Below, piece by piece: positions 29,665 through 38,352 of a DNA stretch of 64,000 nucleotides. The DNA comes from Acinetobacter junii CIP 64.5 (lineage in GTDB: Bacteria; Pseudomonadota; Gammaproteobacteria; Pseudomonadales; Moraxellaceae). The translations under genes were made by a program, and so were the position numbers. Below the pieces are notes generated by a model, which worked only from the letters and a program-made list of their open reading frames with translations, had not been told where the DNA came from and searched no databases. The stretch is taken from contig NZ_KB849654.1 in assembly GCF_000368765.1 (NCBI RefSeq), forward strand, positions 213,535 to 277,534, read 5' to 3'. Numbering within the stretch: the stretch's first letter is position 1; each line of letters starts with the position of its first letter.

Positions 29665-30453
29665 ATGACATATCAATACCATGACGAAACAATCATTACA
29701 GAGCTTCCAGAAGACACTGTTTTTGTTTTTGGAAGTAATTTAGCAGGTATTCATGATACTGGAGCTGCACGTATAGCTGCACAACATTTTGCGGCGGTAA
29801 AAGGTGTTGGTCGTGGTTGGGCTGGTCAAAGTTTTGCTATTCCAACGCTCAATGAACATTTGCAACAAATGCCTCTTACACAGATCGAACATTACGTTAA
29901 TGATTTTAAAATTTATACGAAAAATCATCCCAAAATGAAGTATTTTGTGACTGCTCTTGGATGTGGAAGTGCGGGTTATAAATTTTCGGAAATTGCACCA
30001 TTGTTTGAAGGCATTTCAAATAATGTGATTTTCCCACAATCCTTCAAACCCTATTTAGAACCTGACCGCAAAAGACTTTTCCCAACATTGACTCAAGAAT
30101 GGGTGAAAGCTTTTATCAAAAATGAAGTTATTTTTTTTGATGAATACGGTTATGAATCTTATGAAGAAGCTCTCAACACGACTTCGTTGTCACCTGAACA
30201 GCAACAAATTGCATTACAAATTTTAAAAGAACCGATGTACCCATGTGATCGGTATGATCGTGGTCGTGAATATGAAATTAACGATACGCTCAAACATTTA
30301 TCTAGCTTATTTAATTTTGATGAAAATGACGAAAAACCGATGATTTTCATTGGGACGATTATTGCATTGATGGAACTATACGAATTTGATGAAGATGACT
30401 TCATTCACCTATGGAATGGAGATATCCAAATTGATCATAGTGTAAATCGTTAA
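29665..30453 (+). CDS. Macrodomain-like protein with VFVFGSNLAGIHDTGAA motif
   Basis: About 262 aa, soluble. The N-terminal third carries VFVFGSNLAGIHDTGAA, followed by GQSFAIPT and the strand FVTALGCGSAGYKFSEIAPLF. This pattern resembles macrodomain/Appr-1-p processing folds that bind ADP-ribose-like ligands. The C-terminal half (from about residue 150) is acidic with no motif I recognise (FDENDEKP...YEFDEDD). ATG 29665 is the first methionine of the conserved part. A TTG ten codons earlier is open, and neither has a clear ribosome site. The function is unknown. Tail-to-head with the subtilase, but a 260 bp gap argues against one operon. Confidence 0.6.
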   Translation: MTYQYHDETIITELPEDTVFVFGSNLAGIHDTGAARIAAQHFAAVKGVGRGWAGQSFAIPTLNEHLQQMPLTQIEHYVNDFKIYTKNHPKMKYFVTALGCGSAGYKFSEIAPLFEGISNNVIFPQSFKPYLEPDRKRLFPTLTQEWVKAFIKNEVIFFDEYGYESYEEALNTTSLSPEQQQIALQILKEPMYPCDRYDRGREYEINDTLKHLSSLFNFDENDEKPMIFIGTIIALMELYEFDEDDFIHLWNGDIQIDHSVNR

Positions 30454-30467
30454 TTGATAAGATCAGC

Positions 30468-30510
30468 TAAACCAAATCCCACAACAATTACAAATACAAG
30501 ATTTGGTTTA
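30468..30510 (+). other. 11-bp inverted repeat downstream of the macrodomain-like gene
   Basis: TAAACCAAATC (30468-30478) and GATTTGGTTTA (30500-30510) are perfect complements with a 21-base loop. No T run follows, so this is at best a weak terminator or an RNA-stability element. Confidence 0.5.
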
Positions 30511-30555
30511 CATGGTTCTCTATTTGATAACTGATACACATTGCTTTGTGTATAT

Positions 30556-30569
30556 TTGATTTACATCAA
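30556..30569. promoter_or_regulatory. Perfect FNR/Anr-type box TTGATTTACATCAA
   Basis: The sequence matches the FNR-family consensus TTGAT-N4-ATCAA exactly and lies 145 bases upstream of the subtilase start. Whether this genome has an FNR/Anr regulator cannot be seen here. Confidence 0.45.
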
Positions 30570-30713
30570 TATTATTACAAAAAATTTTAGCTTTCATCAC
30601 ACTGACTTATTTCTTTCATACTTTATCCGCCTATAATCAACATCTGATGAATAAAAAGCACACATAATAAGGATCAGATTGTGTGATTAAACTTAATCAA
30701 TAGGGACATCTGA

Positions 30714-32345
30714 ATGAAAGCTCAATCTCGTAAATTTATTGTTGCAACATCTGCAATTTCGATCATGGCTTTAAGTTATGCTGCGTTTAATCAAAGCAAT
30801 ACAAATCCAACTGCTCCAGTTAAAACCAACTCGATCAATCAAAGTACAACAAACTCTCTATCTACAACTCCATTATCAGTCGCAACGCCCAAATTAAAAA
30901 GCACGATTCAAGCCCCAACAAATTCAAATACACCGATTAAAAATCAATATATTGTGGTTTTGAATCCATTATCTGAGTTACCGAGTACAGCTGCCAAAAA
31001 TATCGCTCAACAATTTGGTGGAAAAATTCTATTTGTTTATTCAAAAGCAGTTCGCGGCTTTGCGATCAGTATTCCTGAAACAGCAAGTGAGCAATTTATT
31101 CAGGCAATGCAAAGAAATCCTCAGGTTAATTTTATTGAGCAAGATGCTGTCATACAAACCAATCTAACCACTCAGTCAAATCCTTCATGGGGCTTGGATC
31201 GAATTGATCAAACCAATCTACCACTCAGCAAAAGCTTCAGTTATGAAAATACTGGTGCAGGTGTTAATGCCTATGTTGTAGACACAGGAATCTTGTCAAC
31301 ACATCAGGAATTTACAGGCAGAATTCAAAATGGTTTTAGTGCGATCAATGATGGTCGAGGGACAGAAGATTGTGATGGTCATGGCACACATGTAGCTGGA
31401 ACTTTAGCAGGCACCACATATGGTGTAGCTAAAAATAGTCTTATCACTCCAGTGCGCGTTCTAGACTGTAATGGCTCTGGTGCGATGAGCGGCGTCATAT
31501 CAGGTTTAGACTGGATTATTCAAAATGGTCGCAAACCCGCTGTAGTGAATATGTCACTGGGTGGTAGTGCATACAGTACATTAGATACTGCTGTTGATAA
31601 TCTCGTGAATAACGGTTTCATTACTGTGGTCGCTGCAGGTAATTCAAATACCGATGCGTGTAATAGCTCACCTGCACGAGCGGCAAAAGCAATTACAGTT
31701 GCAGCAACGGACAGTAGTGATAATCGTGCAAGTTATTCAAACTACGGAAACTGCGTAGACTTATTTGCACCAGGTAGCAATATTGCATCAGCATGGATTG
31801 GTAGCAACACAGCGACAGCCAATTTAAATGGTACGTCGATGGCATCACCTCATGTGGCTGGTGTCGTTGCAACTTTATTAGAAAGCTCCCCTACAACTAC
31901 TGTTCAAACAATAACAACTCAGTTACTCAGTTCTGCTACTGCGAATGTTGTATTAAACGTTGCTGGTAGTCCAAATAAGCTTCTTTACAACACTGTGTCG
32001 AGCGTAACTCAGCCGACTACTCCGACTTCAATTGTTAGAATTAGCCAATTAACTGGTTCTTCTGTAATCGTTTCAAAGTTAGGAACATGGCGCGCTAATG
32101 TCATCGCAACTGTGACTGATTCAAACAATTTACCAATCGCAAATGCGACAGTAAGTGGAGGTTTTAGTGTTGGAGGAACATCAGTAAATTGCACGACAAA
32201 TTCACAAGGTCAATGCCAATTGAACAGTGGTAATATCAGCCGATTTACGAGCAATACCAAATACAGCGTCAAAAATATTTCAGGTACTAATATGACTTAC
32301 GCTTCTAGTAGTAATATCGTAAGCTCAGTTACCATTTATCGTTAA
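30714..32345 (+). CDS. Secreted subtilisin-like serine protease (S8 family)
   Basis: 543 aa extracellular protease. A signal peptide (to about residue 25) and a low-complexity Thr/Ser/Asn linker precede an I9-type inhibitory prodomain (about 77-150, YIVVLNPLSELPS...FIEQDAV). The S8 catalytic domain has Asp190 (VVDTGIL), His223 (DGHGTHVAGT), Asn310 (VAAGNS) and Ser375 (NGTSMASPH), all intact. A C-terminal domain of about 100 residues (SQLTGSSVIVSK to the end) looks like a bacterial Ig-like beta sandwich with one Cys pair. The type resembles proteinase K/aqualysin secreted by type II systems. A strong terminator follows. Confidence 0.93.
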   Translation: MKAQSRKFIVATSAISIMALSYAAFNQSNTNPTAPVKTNSINQSTTNSLSTTPLSVATPKLKSTIQAPTNSNTPIKNQYIVVLNPLSELPSTAAKNIAQQFGGKILFVYSKAVRGFAISIPETASEQFIQAMQRNPQVNFIEQDAVIQTNLTTQSNPSWGLDRIDQTNLPLSKSFSYENTGAGVNAYVVDTGILSTHQEFTGRIQNGFSAINDGRGTEDCDGHGTHVAGTLAGTTYGVAKNSLITPVRVLDCNGSGAMSGVISGLDWIIQNGRKPAVVNMSLGGSAYSTLDTAVDNLVNNGFITVVAAGNSNTDACNSSPARAAKAITVAATDSSDNRASYSNYGNCVDLFAPGSNIASAWIGSNTATANLNGTSMASPHVAGVVATLLESSPTTTVQTITTQLLSSATANVVLNVAGSPNKLLYNTVSSVTQPTTPTSIVRISQLTGSSVIVSKLGTWRANVIATVTDSNNLPIANATVSGGFSVGGTSVNCTTNSQGQCQLNSGNISRFTSNTKYSVKNISGTNMTYASSSNIVSSVTIYR

Positions 32346-32362
32346 TAGATAGAACCATTATA

Positions 32363-32391
32363 AAAAAACCTCGCAAGCTGCGAGGTTTTTT
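32363..32391. terminator. Bidirectional terminator after the subtilase gene
   Basis: AAAAAACCTCGCA (32363-32375), loop AGC, TGCGAGGTTTTTT (32379-32391). It serves the protease and the opposing small gene. Confidence 0.92.
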
Positions 32392-32414
32392 ATTTCAATC
32401 ACACTGTGACTTGA

Positions 32415-32597
32415 TTAACGCTTGCCCATTGAGCGACGTGTGCCACGTGGTGGCATCCAAGTACGATCAGCATACTGCTCAGGTTTTGGTCTCACCTGAT
32501 TGTGTGTTGACTGCTCATCTGAGTCATCTTGCGCAGATGGCATCGGGAAAGGTAATTTCACCAAAGCTTTTTTGGCTTTTGGTCGTTGCGTACTCAT
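32415..32597 (-). CDS. Small basic protein, 60 aa, unknown function
   Basis: A short soluble basic protein with proline- and arginine-rich ends (PKAKKALVKLPFPMP, then DRTWMPPRGTRRSMGKR) and a polar acidic middle. No family is recognised. I prefer this strand over a 71-codon plus-strand frame because of the GAGAG ribosome site about eight bases before the ATG, the plausible composition, and the terminator at its 3' end. The shape suggests a disordered nucleic-acid-associated protein, which is inference. Confidence 0.6.
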   Translation of the reverse strand: MSTQRPKAKKALVKLPFPMPSAQDDSDEQSTHNQVRPKPEQYADRTWMPPRGTRRSMGKR

Positions 32598-32809
32598 TAA
32601 AATTCTCTCGAAATCTAAATTTCTAGCGGCTATTGTAAAGGATTTTTGATATTTTGATAAAAATAAAATATGTAAAAAACAAAATCCTATAAATCTCCAG
32701 TATTTGGTAACTTTTTATTCGATTAAGGCAACTTTCGACCACACCTCAGCTTATTTGAGCTAAAATATAATGCTTTTTATTTTTTAATCCCATAAGAAGG
32801 AATAATGCC

Positions 32810-34042
32810 GTGGACGTACGTCTATCTGATCGTGTAAATGCTATCAAACCGTCCCCTACACTAGCAGTGACGAATAAAGCTGCAGAGCTTAAAGCTGCTG
32901 GTAAAAACGTGATTGGTTTAGGTGCAGGCGAACCAGACTTTGATACACCTCAACACATCAAAGATGCAGCAATTGAAGCGATTAACAAAGGCTTTACAAA
33001 ATACACAGCAGTTGACGGCACTCCAAGCTTAAAAAAGGCGATTATTGCGAAATTAAAACGTGATAACAATTTAGATTATCAACCTAACCAGATTTTAGTA
33101 TCTTGTGGTGGTAAGCAAAGTTTCTTTAATTTGGCTCTTGCGCTCTTAAATAAAGGTGATGAAGTCATCATCCCTGCACCATTTTGGGTAAGTTATCCAG
33201 ATATGGTGATCATCGCTGAAGGTACACCAGTGATTGTAAAATGTGGTGAAGAACAACGCTTCAAAATCACACCTGAACAATTGGAAGCTGCGATCACACC
33301 AAATACTCGTTTGTTGGTACTTAACAGTCCTTCAAACCCAACAGGTATGATTTATACCAAAGCTGAGTTAGAAGCTCTTGCTGACGTTCTACGCCGTCAT
33401 CCGCAAGTTTTAATTGCATCAGATGATATGTATGAACCAATCCGCTGGGAAGATGAATTCTACAACATCGCGACGATTGCTCCTGATTTATATGACCGTA
33501 CTATCGTACTCAATGGCGTATCTAAAGCTTATGCAATGACAGGCTGGCGTATTGGTTATGCTGCAGGTCCAGCAAAACTAATCGGTGCGATGAAAAACAT
33601 TCAATCACAATCTACATCGAACCCAACTTCAATTTCACAAGTTGCAGCTGAAGCCGCATTAAATGGTCCACAAGATGTCCTTCAACCGATGATTGAAGCA
33701 TTTAAGCGTCGCCATGATTTGGTTGTAAATGGTCTGAATGAAATCAAAGGTATTTCTTGCTTACCAGCAGATGGTGCATTCTACGCATACGCAAACATTC
33801 GCCCATTGATTCGTGCTAAAGGCTTAAAATCTTGTACAGAGTTTTCTGAATGGTTGCTCGAAGAAACTGGTGTAGCAGTTGTACCAGGTGATGCATTTGG
33901 TTTAGGTGGCTTTATGCGTATTTCATACGCAACTGCTGATGAAGTGTTGGTGGACGCTCTAACGCGTATTAAAAATGCTGCTGATTCAATCGAAGGCGTT
34001 GATGCAGCAATTGCTTCTATTGAAGCAGAGAAAACAGCTTAA
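32810..34042 (+). CDS. PLP-dependent aspartate aminotransferase (class I)
   Basis: 410 aa aminotransferase of the Igamma/Ib aspartate aminotransferase group. It transfers amino groups between aspartate/glutamate and 2-oxo acids. Motifs: GLGAGEPDFDTP near the start, NSPSNPTGMIY, SDDMYEP and the PLP lysine in VSKAYAMTGWRIGY (Lys239). The start is GTG at 32810 with AAGGA upstream. The nearby ATG at 32805 is in another frame. It is a single gene with a strong terminator. The symbol (aspC or aatA) is not assigned because the in vivo substrate is not certain. Confidence 0.9.
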   Translation: MDVRLSDRVNAIKPSPTLAVTNKAAELKAAGKNVIGLGAGEPDFDTPQHIKDAAIEAINKGFTKYTAVDGTPSLKKAIIAKLKRDNNLDYQPNQILVSCGGKQSFFNLALALLNKGDEVIIPAPFWVSYPDMVIIAEGTPVIVKCGEEQRFKITPEQLEAAITPNTRLLVLNSPSNPTGMIYTKAELEALADVLRRHPQVLIASDDMYEPIRWEDEFYNIATIAPDLYDRTIVLNGVSKAYAMTGWRIGYAAGPAKLIGAMKNIQSQSTSNPTSISQVAAEAALNGPQDVLQPMIEAFKRRHDLVVNGLNEIKGISCLPADGAFYAYANIRPLIRAKGLKSCTEFSEWLLEETGVAVVPGDAFGLGGFMRISYATADEVLVDALTRIKNAADSIEGVDAAIASIEAEKTA

Positions 34043-34060
34043 ATCCTAAAAAACAAATAA

Positions 34061-34087
34061 AAAAGACCTGTCTTGTACAGGTCTTTT
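34061..34087. terminator. Bidirectional terminator after the aminotransferase gene
   Basis: AAAAGACCTGT (34061-34071), loop CTTGT, ACAGGTCTTTT (34077-34087) then TT. The opposing gene ends just beyond it. Confidence 0.9.
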
Positions 34088-34101
34088 TTATTTCAGAAAT
34101 A

Positions 34102-34524
34102 TTAAACCCGTTTTGGACGACTTAATGTCAAATAATGACAATAGAAAGGGAAACTTTCGTTCAAAGCAATTTCTTGGACTTTATTTTCTAAAGTATTCCA
34201 AGCATAGGCATAGGCTTGTTTAAATAAACTATGCTTTTTAAAAGCGAAAAGAAATAAAGAATTTTGACCGTTTACCCCATCTTGTGTTGGCAACAAATAA
34301 TGCGATTTTGTTAAGGTCTTAAGCTGATGCTCCGTCCATTTATCACTTAACCAAAGTTGTAATAAATCACCTAAATATAAGCGCTCATCACTAAAACTTG
34401 CGAAATGAATATTTGCACTTTCTACGACTTGATAATATTGGGAAGGATCATTAATTATATTGAGATAATTTTGCTTATAGAAAGAAAAATTAGAAAAAAT
34501 AGATTCAATACGAAGAGTAGTCAT
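34102..34524 (-). CDS. Hypothetical protein, about 140 aa
   Basis: I do not recognise this protein. It is soluble, rich in aromatic residues and mostly helical by composition (FSNFSFYKQNYLNII, LGDLLQLWLSDKW, KQAYAYAWNTLENKV). The ATG at 34524 has a strong GGAGG five bases upstream, so the 17 extra codons upstream are left out. It is transcribed alone. Confidence 0.6.
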   Translation of the reverse strand: MTTLRIESIFSNFSFYKQNYLNIINDPSQYYQVVESANIHFASFSDERLYLGDLLQLWLSDKWTEHQLKTLTKSHYLLPTQDGVNGQNSLFLFAFKKHSLFKQAYAYAWNTLENKVQEIALNESFPFYCHYLTLSRPKRV

Positions 34525-34720
34525 TTCGACCTCCGATTTAGCCATTTTAGTGCTGGCAAGTTGGGTTAAATCCACACTGTTTAGACTGATCTAAACACTT
34601 TTGTTAAATCAAAATCTAACAACAGCCTCATCAAAATTCAAGTTTTTTTTATAGACTTTGCTCAACTGTGCAAATAAAAAGCATCCAACATCAAAATATA
34701 AGAAACTTGATGTTTTTCGC

Positions 34721-34748
34721 TTGACCGATTTTAAAAGCCGCCTATAAT
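34721..34748 (+). promoter_or_regulatory. Sigma-70 promoter of tRNA-Asn
   Basis: TTGACC (34721-34726) and a perfect TATAAT (34743-34748) with a 16-base spacer, ending 11 bases before the tRNA. Confidence 0.85.
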
Positions 34749-34759
34749 GGCACTCAGAT

Positions 34760-34835
34760 TCTCCCATAGCTCAGTCGGTAGAGCGACGGACTGTTAATCC
34801 GCAGGTCCCTGGTTCGAGCCCAGGTGGGAGAGCCA
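34760..34835 (+). tRNA. tRNA-Asn (anticodon GTT)
   Basis: 76-nt cloverleaf with encoded CCA. The acceptor stem TCTCCCA (34760-34766) pairs with TGGGAGA (34825-34831). The anticodon GTT is at 34793-34795 in CTGTTAA, and the T-arm is GGTTCGAGCC. Discriminator G is followed by CCA (34833-34835). Confidence 0.98.
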
Positions 34836-34841
34836 AGATTC

Positions 34842-34874
34842 AAAAAGCCTTTATCTTTGATAAAGGCTTTTTTT
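34842..34874. terminator. Terminator after tRNA-Asn, shared with miaE
   Basis: AAAAAGCCTTTATC (34842-34855) pairs perfectly with GATAAAGGCTTTTT (34859-34872) around a TTT loop. T runs on both strands let it act on the tRNA and on miaE. Confidence 0.9.
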
Positions 34875-34933
34875 ATTGCAGATATAAAATTTAAATGCCC
34901 CTATTTCTAGAGGCATCTTGATCAATTCATTTT

Positions 34934-35590
34934 TTAAGCGGCAATATTTGCAGGAACGCCACTATGAAAACGGAAAGTATCATCTGGGCTTAAAATTAAA
35001 TTCTTTTCAACCTCACGTATATGATCAATACGCTTCTGAATATTCTCTTCAGGGTCTTTCAATTTTGCTGTTTTAGCTACATCTAAAGCCAGCGCTAAAT
35101 AATCTTCAAAATGACGAGACTCTGATTTAAGCAGATATCGATAATAACGCCCTAACTCATCATCAACCTTCGGTGCTAGTGAATAAAATCGCTCACAAGA
35201 ACGTGCCTCAACGAATGCACCAATGATCATCACATCAATCAAAGCTTCAGGTTCATAAGTACGAATTTCTTTGCGTAATTCCCCTGCATACCGCCCCGCA
35301 CTTAAGCCTTTCCATTCTAAACCACGTTTAGTCATAAACTCCAACACTTGCTCATAGTGCAGCATTTCTTCACGAACTAATTGTGCTAACTTTACTTGCA
35401 GGTCAGTAAAGAAACTATAACGGAACATTAAGTTCATCGCTGTTCCCGCAGCCTTTTTTTCACAATTCGCATGGTCTTGCATTAAGATATCTAAGTGATT
35501 AACAGCTTCATCTAACCAAGCTTGAGGAGTCGTACACCCTAAGAAATCAATAACAGGTTGCATTAACTCATCGTAATTTAAATTGCTCAT
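34934..35590 (-). CDS. miaE: tRNA-(ms2io6A)-hydroxylase
   Basis: MiaE hydroxylates the isopentenyl group of ms2i6A37 in tRNAs that read codons starting with U. The 218 aa protein is a ferritin-like diiron protein with ligand motifs in order: CEKKAAG, REEMLHYEQV, VEARSCERF and SESRHFEDY. It follows pdxJ by four bases at the end of the long lepA-to-miaE minus-strand block. MiaE needs oxygen, which fits an aerobe. Confidence 0.93.
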   Translation of the reverse strand: MSNLNYDELMQPVIDFLGCTTPQAWLDEAVNHLDILMQDHANCEKKAAGTAMNLMFRYSFFTDLQVKLAQLVREEMLHYEQVLEFMTKRGLEWKGLSAGRYAGELRKEIRTYEPEALIDVMIIGAFVEARSCERFYSLAPKVDDELGRYYRYLLKSESRHFEDYLALALDVAKTAKLKDPEENIQKRIDHIREVEKNLILSPDDTFRFHSGVPANIAA

Positions 35591-35594
35591 CCAA

Positions 35595-36323
35595 TTATCT
35601 CTCAGCTGCCTGAATTGCTGCTTTCATATCTTTGACTGCTTGGGCTAAACCTACAAATATACTATCCGCAATAATTGAGTGCCCAATATTGAGTTCATGA
35701 ATTTGTGGAATCGCAGCAATGGGTGCAACATTATTTAGGTTCAAACCATGTCCTGCATTCACAACCAGCCCTTTAGCTGCTGCATATTCAGCACCTTTGA
35801 TAATGCGTTCCAATTCAGCATGTTGTTCTGCTTCAGTTTCAGCATCAGCATAAGCACCCGTATGAATCTCAATGGTTGGAGCACCGCATGCTACTGCAGC
35901 ATCAATTTGAGCAAAATCAGCATCAATAAATAAAGAAACATCACTACCAATCGCTTTGAGTGCCTCAGTAGCCGCTTTGACTTTATCAAAATGACCTACC
36001 ACATCCAAGCCACCTTCAGTCGTTACTTCTTGGCGACGCTCTGGAACAAAACATACATGTTGTGGTTTGATTTCTTTGGCAAACTCAACCATTTCATCGG
36101 TAACTGCCAATTCAAGATTCATACGCGTTTTCAATAAAGGACGCATCCGACGAACATCATCATCTTGTATATGACGACGGTCTTCACGCAAATGCAAAGT
36201 GATCCCCTCAGCGCCTGCTTCTTCACAGATTAAAGCAGCTTGAACTGGATCAGGATAAGTAGTACCACGTGCTTGTCTTAATGTCGCAACATGATCAATA
36301 TTTACACCCAATATTGCAGCCAT
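35595..36323 (-). CDS. pdxJ: Pyridoxine 5'-phosphate synthase
   Basis: PdxJ condenses 1-deoxy-xylulose 5-phosphate with 3-amino-2-oxopropyl phosphate to make pyridoxine 5'-phosphate (vitamin B6). The 242 aa TIM barrel shows [50 protein letters not shown] and NAGHGLN, all typical. It lies between recO and miaE, the recO-pdxJ order common in gammaproteobacteria. Confidence 0.97.
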   Translation of the reverse strand: MAAILGVNIDHVATLRQARGTTYPDPVQAALICEEAGAEGITLHLREDRRHIQDDDVRRMRPLLKTRMNLELAVTDEMVEFAKEIKPQHVCFVPERRQEVTTEGGLDVVGHFDKVKAATEALKAIGSDVSLFIDADFAQIDAAVACGAPTIEIHTGAYADAETEAEQHAELERIIKGAEYAAAKGLVVNAGHGLNLNNVAPIAAIPQIHELNIGHSIIADSIFVGLAQAVKDMKAAIQAAER

Positions 36324-36377
36324 AAAAATATCCTATAGGTTATTACACAAAGCAGCTCAGATACTGCCTCAAGAGAA

Positions 36378-37085
36378 TTAAGATTGAGTATTTTGAATCC
36401 ACAATTGCCGACTTTTTAAAGGGCGATCGCCCAATAATGCGCTAATCATCTGACGATATAGTTTACTCAATAATTGCAATTGCTCGTTAGCAAAATCCTG
36501 TCCAAGCTCATAACTTTGCATCGATGCGATTAAACGTCCTTCTAACGTAGATCTAGATGCTTGCGCAACAGGCATAAAACCATCATTCAGTTGAAATTGG
36601 TAATGCTGAAAAGCAAGAATTTCTTGTTGATTTGCATCAATCGAAAAATCTATTGCATAACCAAGTTCTTGCAATAGAACATGTTCAAATTTACGTAAAA
36701 TCTGTTTCAAAAATACTGAGGCTTGCGGATGTGAAGCTAATTGTTGTAACTGCAACAATATCACTTGGTATTGTTGAAAAGTTTGCGACATGGCTTCTTC
36801 TAGGGGACATAAACGCAATAAAATTTCATTTAAATAAAATCCAGCAAAAAAAGCATCTCCATGAAAAAAAACAGGCTGATTTAGAATTTCTAATTTAGTG
36901 AAATTTTTGAGTTCCGACTTACCTGAAGCTTGTAAGCGAATTGGCTGGTATTGTGGAGGAGGCGTTTGCCTTAAAATTCCATCCACGCGTCCACATTCTT
37001 GTGTAAACAAATGCACAATATGACTTTTTTCACGGTATTTACGATGGTGAATTAAATAACCATGTAGAACTTCATTGCGCATCAT
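36378..37085 (-). CDS. recO: DNA repair protein RecO
   Basis: A RecFOR pathway mediator that helps load RecA on SSB-coated gaps. The 235 aa protein begins with the N-terminal OB-fold (GYLIHHRKYREKSHIVHLFTQECGRVDG), followed by the helical C-terminal part (LNEILLRLCPLEEA). No zinc-finger cysteine cluster is present, as in many gammaproteobacterial RecO. It follows a small lipoprotein gene by nine bases and precedes pdxJ. Confidence 0.93.
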   Translation of the reverse strand: MMRNEVLHGYLIHHRKYREKSHIVHLFTQECGRVDGILRQTPPPQYQPIRLQASGKSELKNFTKLEILNQPVFFHGDAFFAGFYLNEILLRLCPLEEAMSQTFQQYQVILLQLQQLASHPQASVFLKQILRKFEHVLLQELGYAIDFSIDANQQEILAFQHYQFQLNDGFMPVAQASRSTLEGRLIASMQSYELGQDFANEQLQLLSKLYRQMISALLGDRPLKSRQLWIQNTQS

Positions 37086-37094
37086 ATGACAAGA

Positions 37095-37298
37095 TCAGTC
37101 CTTGTCTTCCTCATTGTCTTTCTGCTCTTCATCATCACCATCAGGAATGACTGCACCAACTACAACAGCAGTTCCTTTTACCACACCTTTAGTAGTCTTG
37201 TAGGCAACTTTAACAGGTACGGTTACAAGTTTGTGAATACAACCTTGTAACATGAATACACACATCAGGATAGCAAATACATGTATTGATTTTTTCAT
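37095..37298 (-). CDS. Small lipoprotein, 67 aa
   Basis: The start is ATG 37298 (MKKSIHVF), with AAGGA upstream, giving a lipoprotein signal ending in LQGC. The mature part is about 48 residues: an alkaline VPVKVAYKTTKGVVKGTAVVVGAVI segment, then a strongly acidic tail (DGDDEEQKDNEEDKD). No enzymatic domain is present and the function is unknown. It sits between era and recO, which is an insertion relative to the usual rnc-era-recO order, and is likely co-transcribed with them. Confidence 0.85.
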   Translation of the reverse strand: MKKSIHVFAILMCVFMLQGCIHKLVTVPVKVAYKTTKGVVKGTAVVVGAVIPDGDDEEQKDNEEDKD

Positions 37299-37322
37299 AC
37301 CTGTTTCCTTGTACATTATTGC

Positions 37323-38348
37323 TTAGATATCACTATAACCCAAGCTTTTGAGCGCACGCTCATCATCAGACCATCCGCCTTTAACTTTCACCCAAAGCGT
37401 CAACATGATCTTTTGTTCAAACATTTTTTCCATGTCTGTACGTGCATCCATACCAATACTTTTTAGTTTCGCACCTTTGTCTCCAATTACAATTGCTTTT
37501 TGACCTTGGCGCTCCACAAAAATCGTTGCATCAATATAAGTACAAGGTGGCTTTAGACGACCAGTTTTTTCATTTACTGTTGCTTCTTCTGTTTTAAATG
37601 ATTCAATTTGTACCGTTAAATCATACGGAAGTTCTTCGCCCAACTGACGCATAATTTTCTCACGAATAATTTCACTCGCAAGAAAGCGTTCAGAACGATC
37701 GGTAATTTGGTCTAATGAATATAAAGGGGCTTGATAAGGCAAATATTTTTCAATAGTGTCCCGCAAATGTTCTAGATTAGCACCACGTAGTGCCGACACT
37801 GGAACAATTTCAGCGAAGTCCATTAATTTTGCACGCTCACGAATTAACGGTAGCGCTTCATTCTTATTCTCAAAAGTATCTAGCTTATTGATCACCAGAA
37901 TAACTGGCATTTCTGCATTCTTAAGTTTCTCTAAAACCAACTCATCATTTTGAGTCCATTTTTGAGCATCGACCACAAATAAAACTAGATTCACATCTCG
38001 TAATGCTGAATGTGCAGCACGATTCATCATTTTATTAATCGCACGCACTTCTTTTTTGTGCATCCCAGGCGTATCTACAAATACAGCCTGAGATTTCTCA
38101 CGTGAATCAATACCGACAATTTTATGACGTGTCGTTTGTGGCTTACGTGAAGTGATCGAAAGCTTTTGACCTAGCAAGTGATTCATTAATGTCGATTTAC
38201 CAACATTAGGACGACCCACAATTGCAACGAAACCGCTTTTAAAGTCGGAAGGAATTGTTGTCCCTTGCGAGCTAAAGAACTGATCAATTAAATTATTACC
38301 ATCTTGCGACTCAATTGCATCTGGCTTATTTTCATTTGAATGAGACAT
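37323..38348 (-). CDS. era: GTPase Era
   Basis: An essential GTPase that binds 16S rRNA and helps 30S maturation. The 341 aa protein has G1 GRPNVGKST, VDTPGMHKK, NKLD and a C-terminal KH domain (GDKGAKLKSIGMDARTDMEKMF). About 30 polar residues precede the GTPase domain, so it is longer than E. coli Era (about 300 aa). It follows rnc by four bases. Confidence 0.96.
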   Translation of the reverse strand: MSHSNENKPDAIESQDGNNLIDQFFSSQGTTIPSDFKSGFVAIVGRPNVGKSTLMNHLLGQKLSITSRKPQTTRHKIVGIDSREKSQAVFVDTPGMHKKEVRAINKMMNRAAHSALRDVNLVLFVVDAQKWTQNDELVLEKLKNAEMPVILVINKLDTFENKNEALPLIRERAKLMDFAEIVPVSALRGANLEHLRDTIEKYLPYQAPLYSLDQITDRSERFLASEIIREKIMRQLGEELPYDLTVQIESFKTEEATVNEKTGRLKPPCTYIDATIFVERQGQKAIVIGDKGAKLKSIGMDARTDMEKMFEQKIMLTLWVKVKGGWSDDERALKSLGYSDI

Positions 38349-38352
38349 TCGG

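Noticed and set aside
32411..32626. 71-codon plus-strand frame opposite the small basic protein gene
   Set aside because: The opposite strand has a better ribosome site, a more plausible protein and a terminator at its end.
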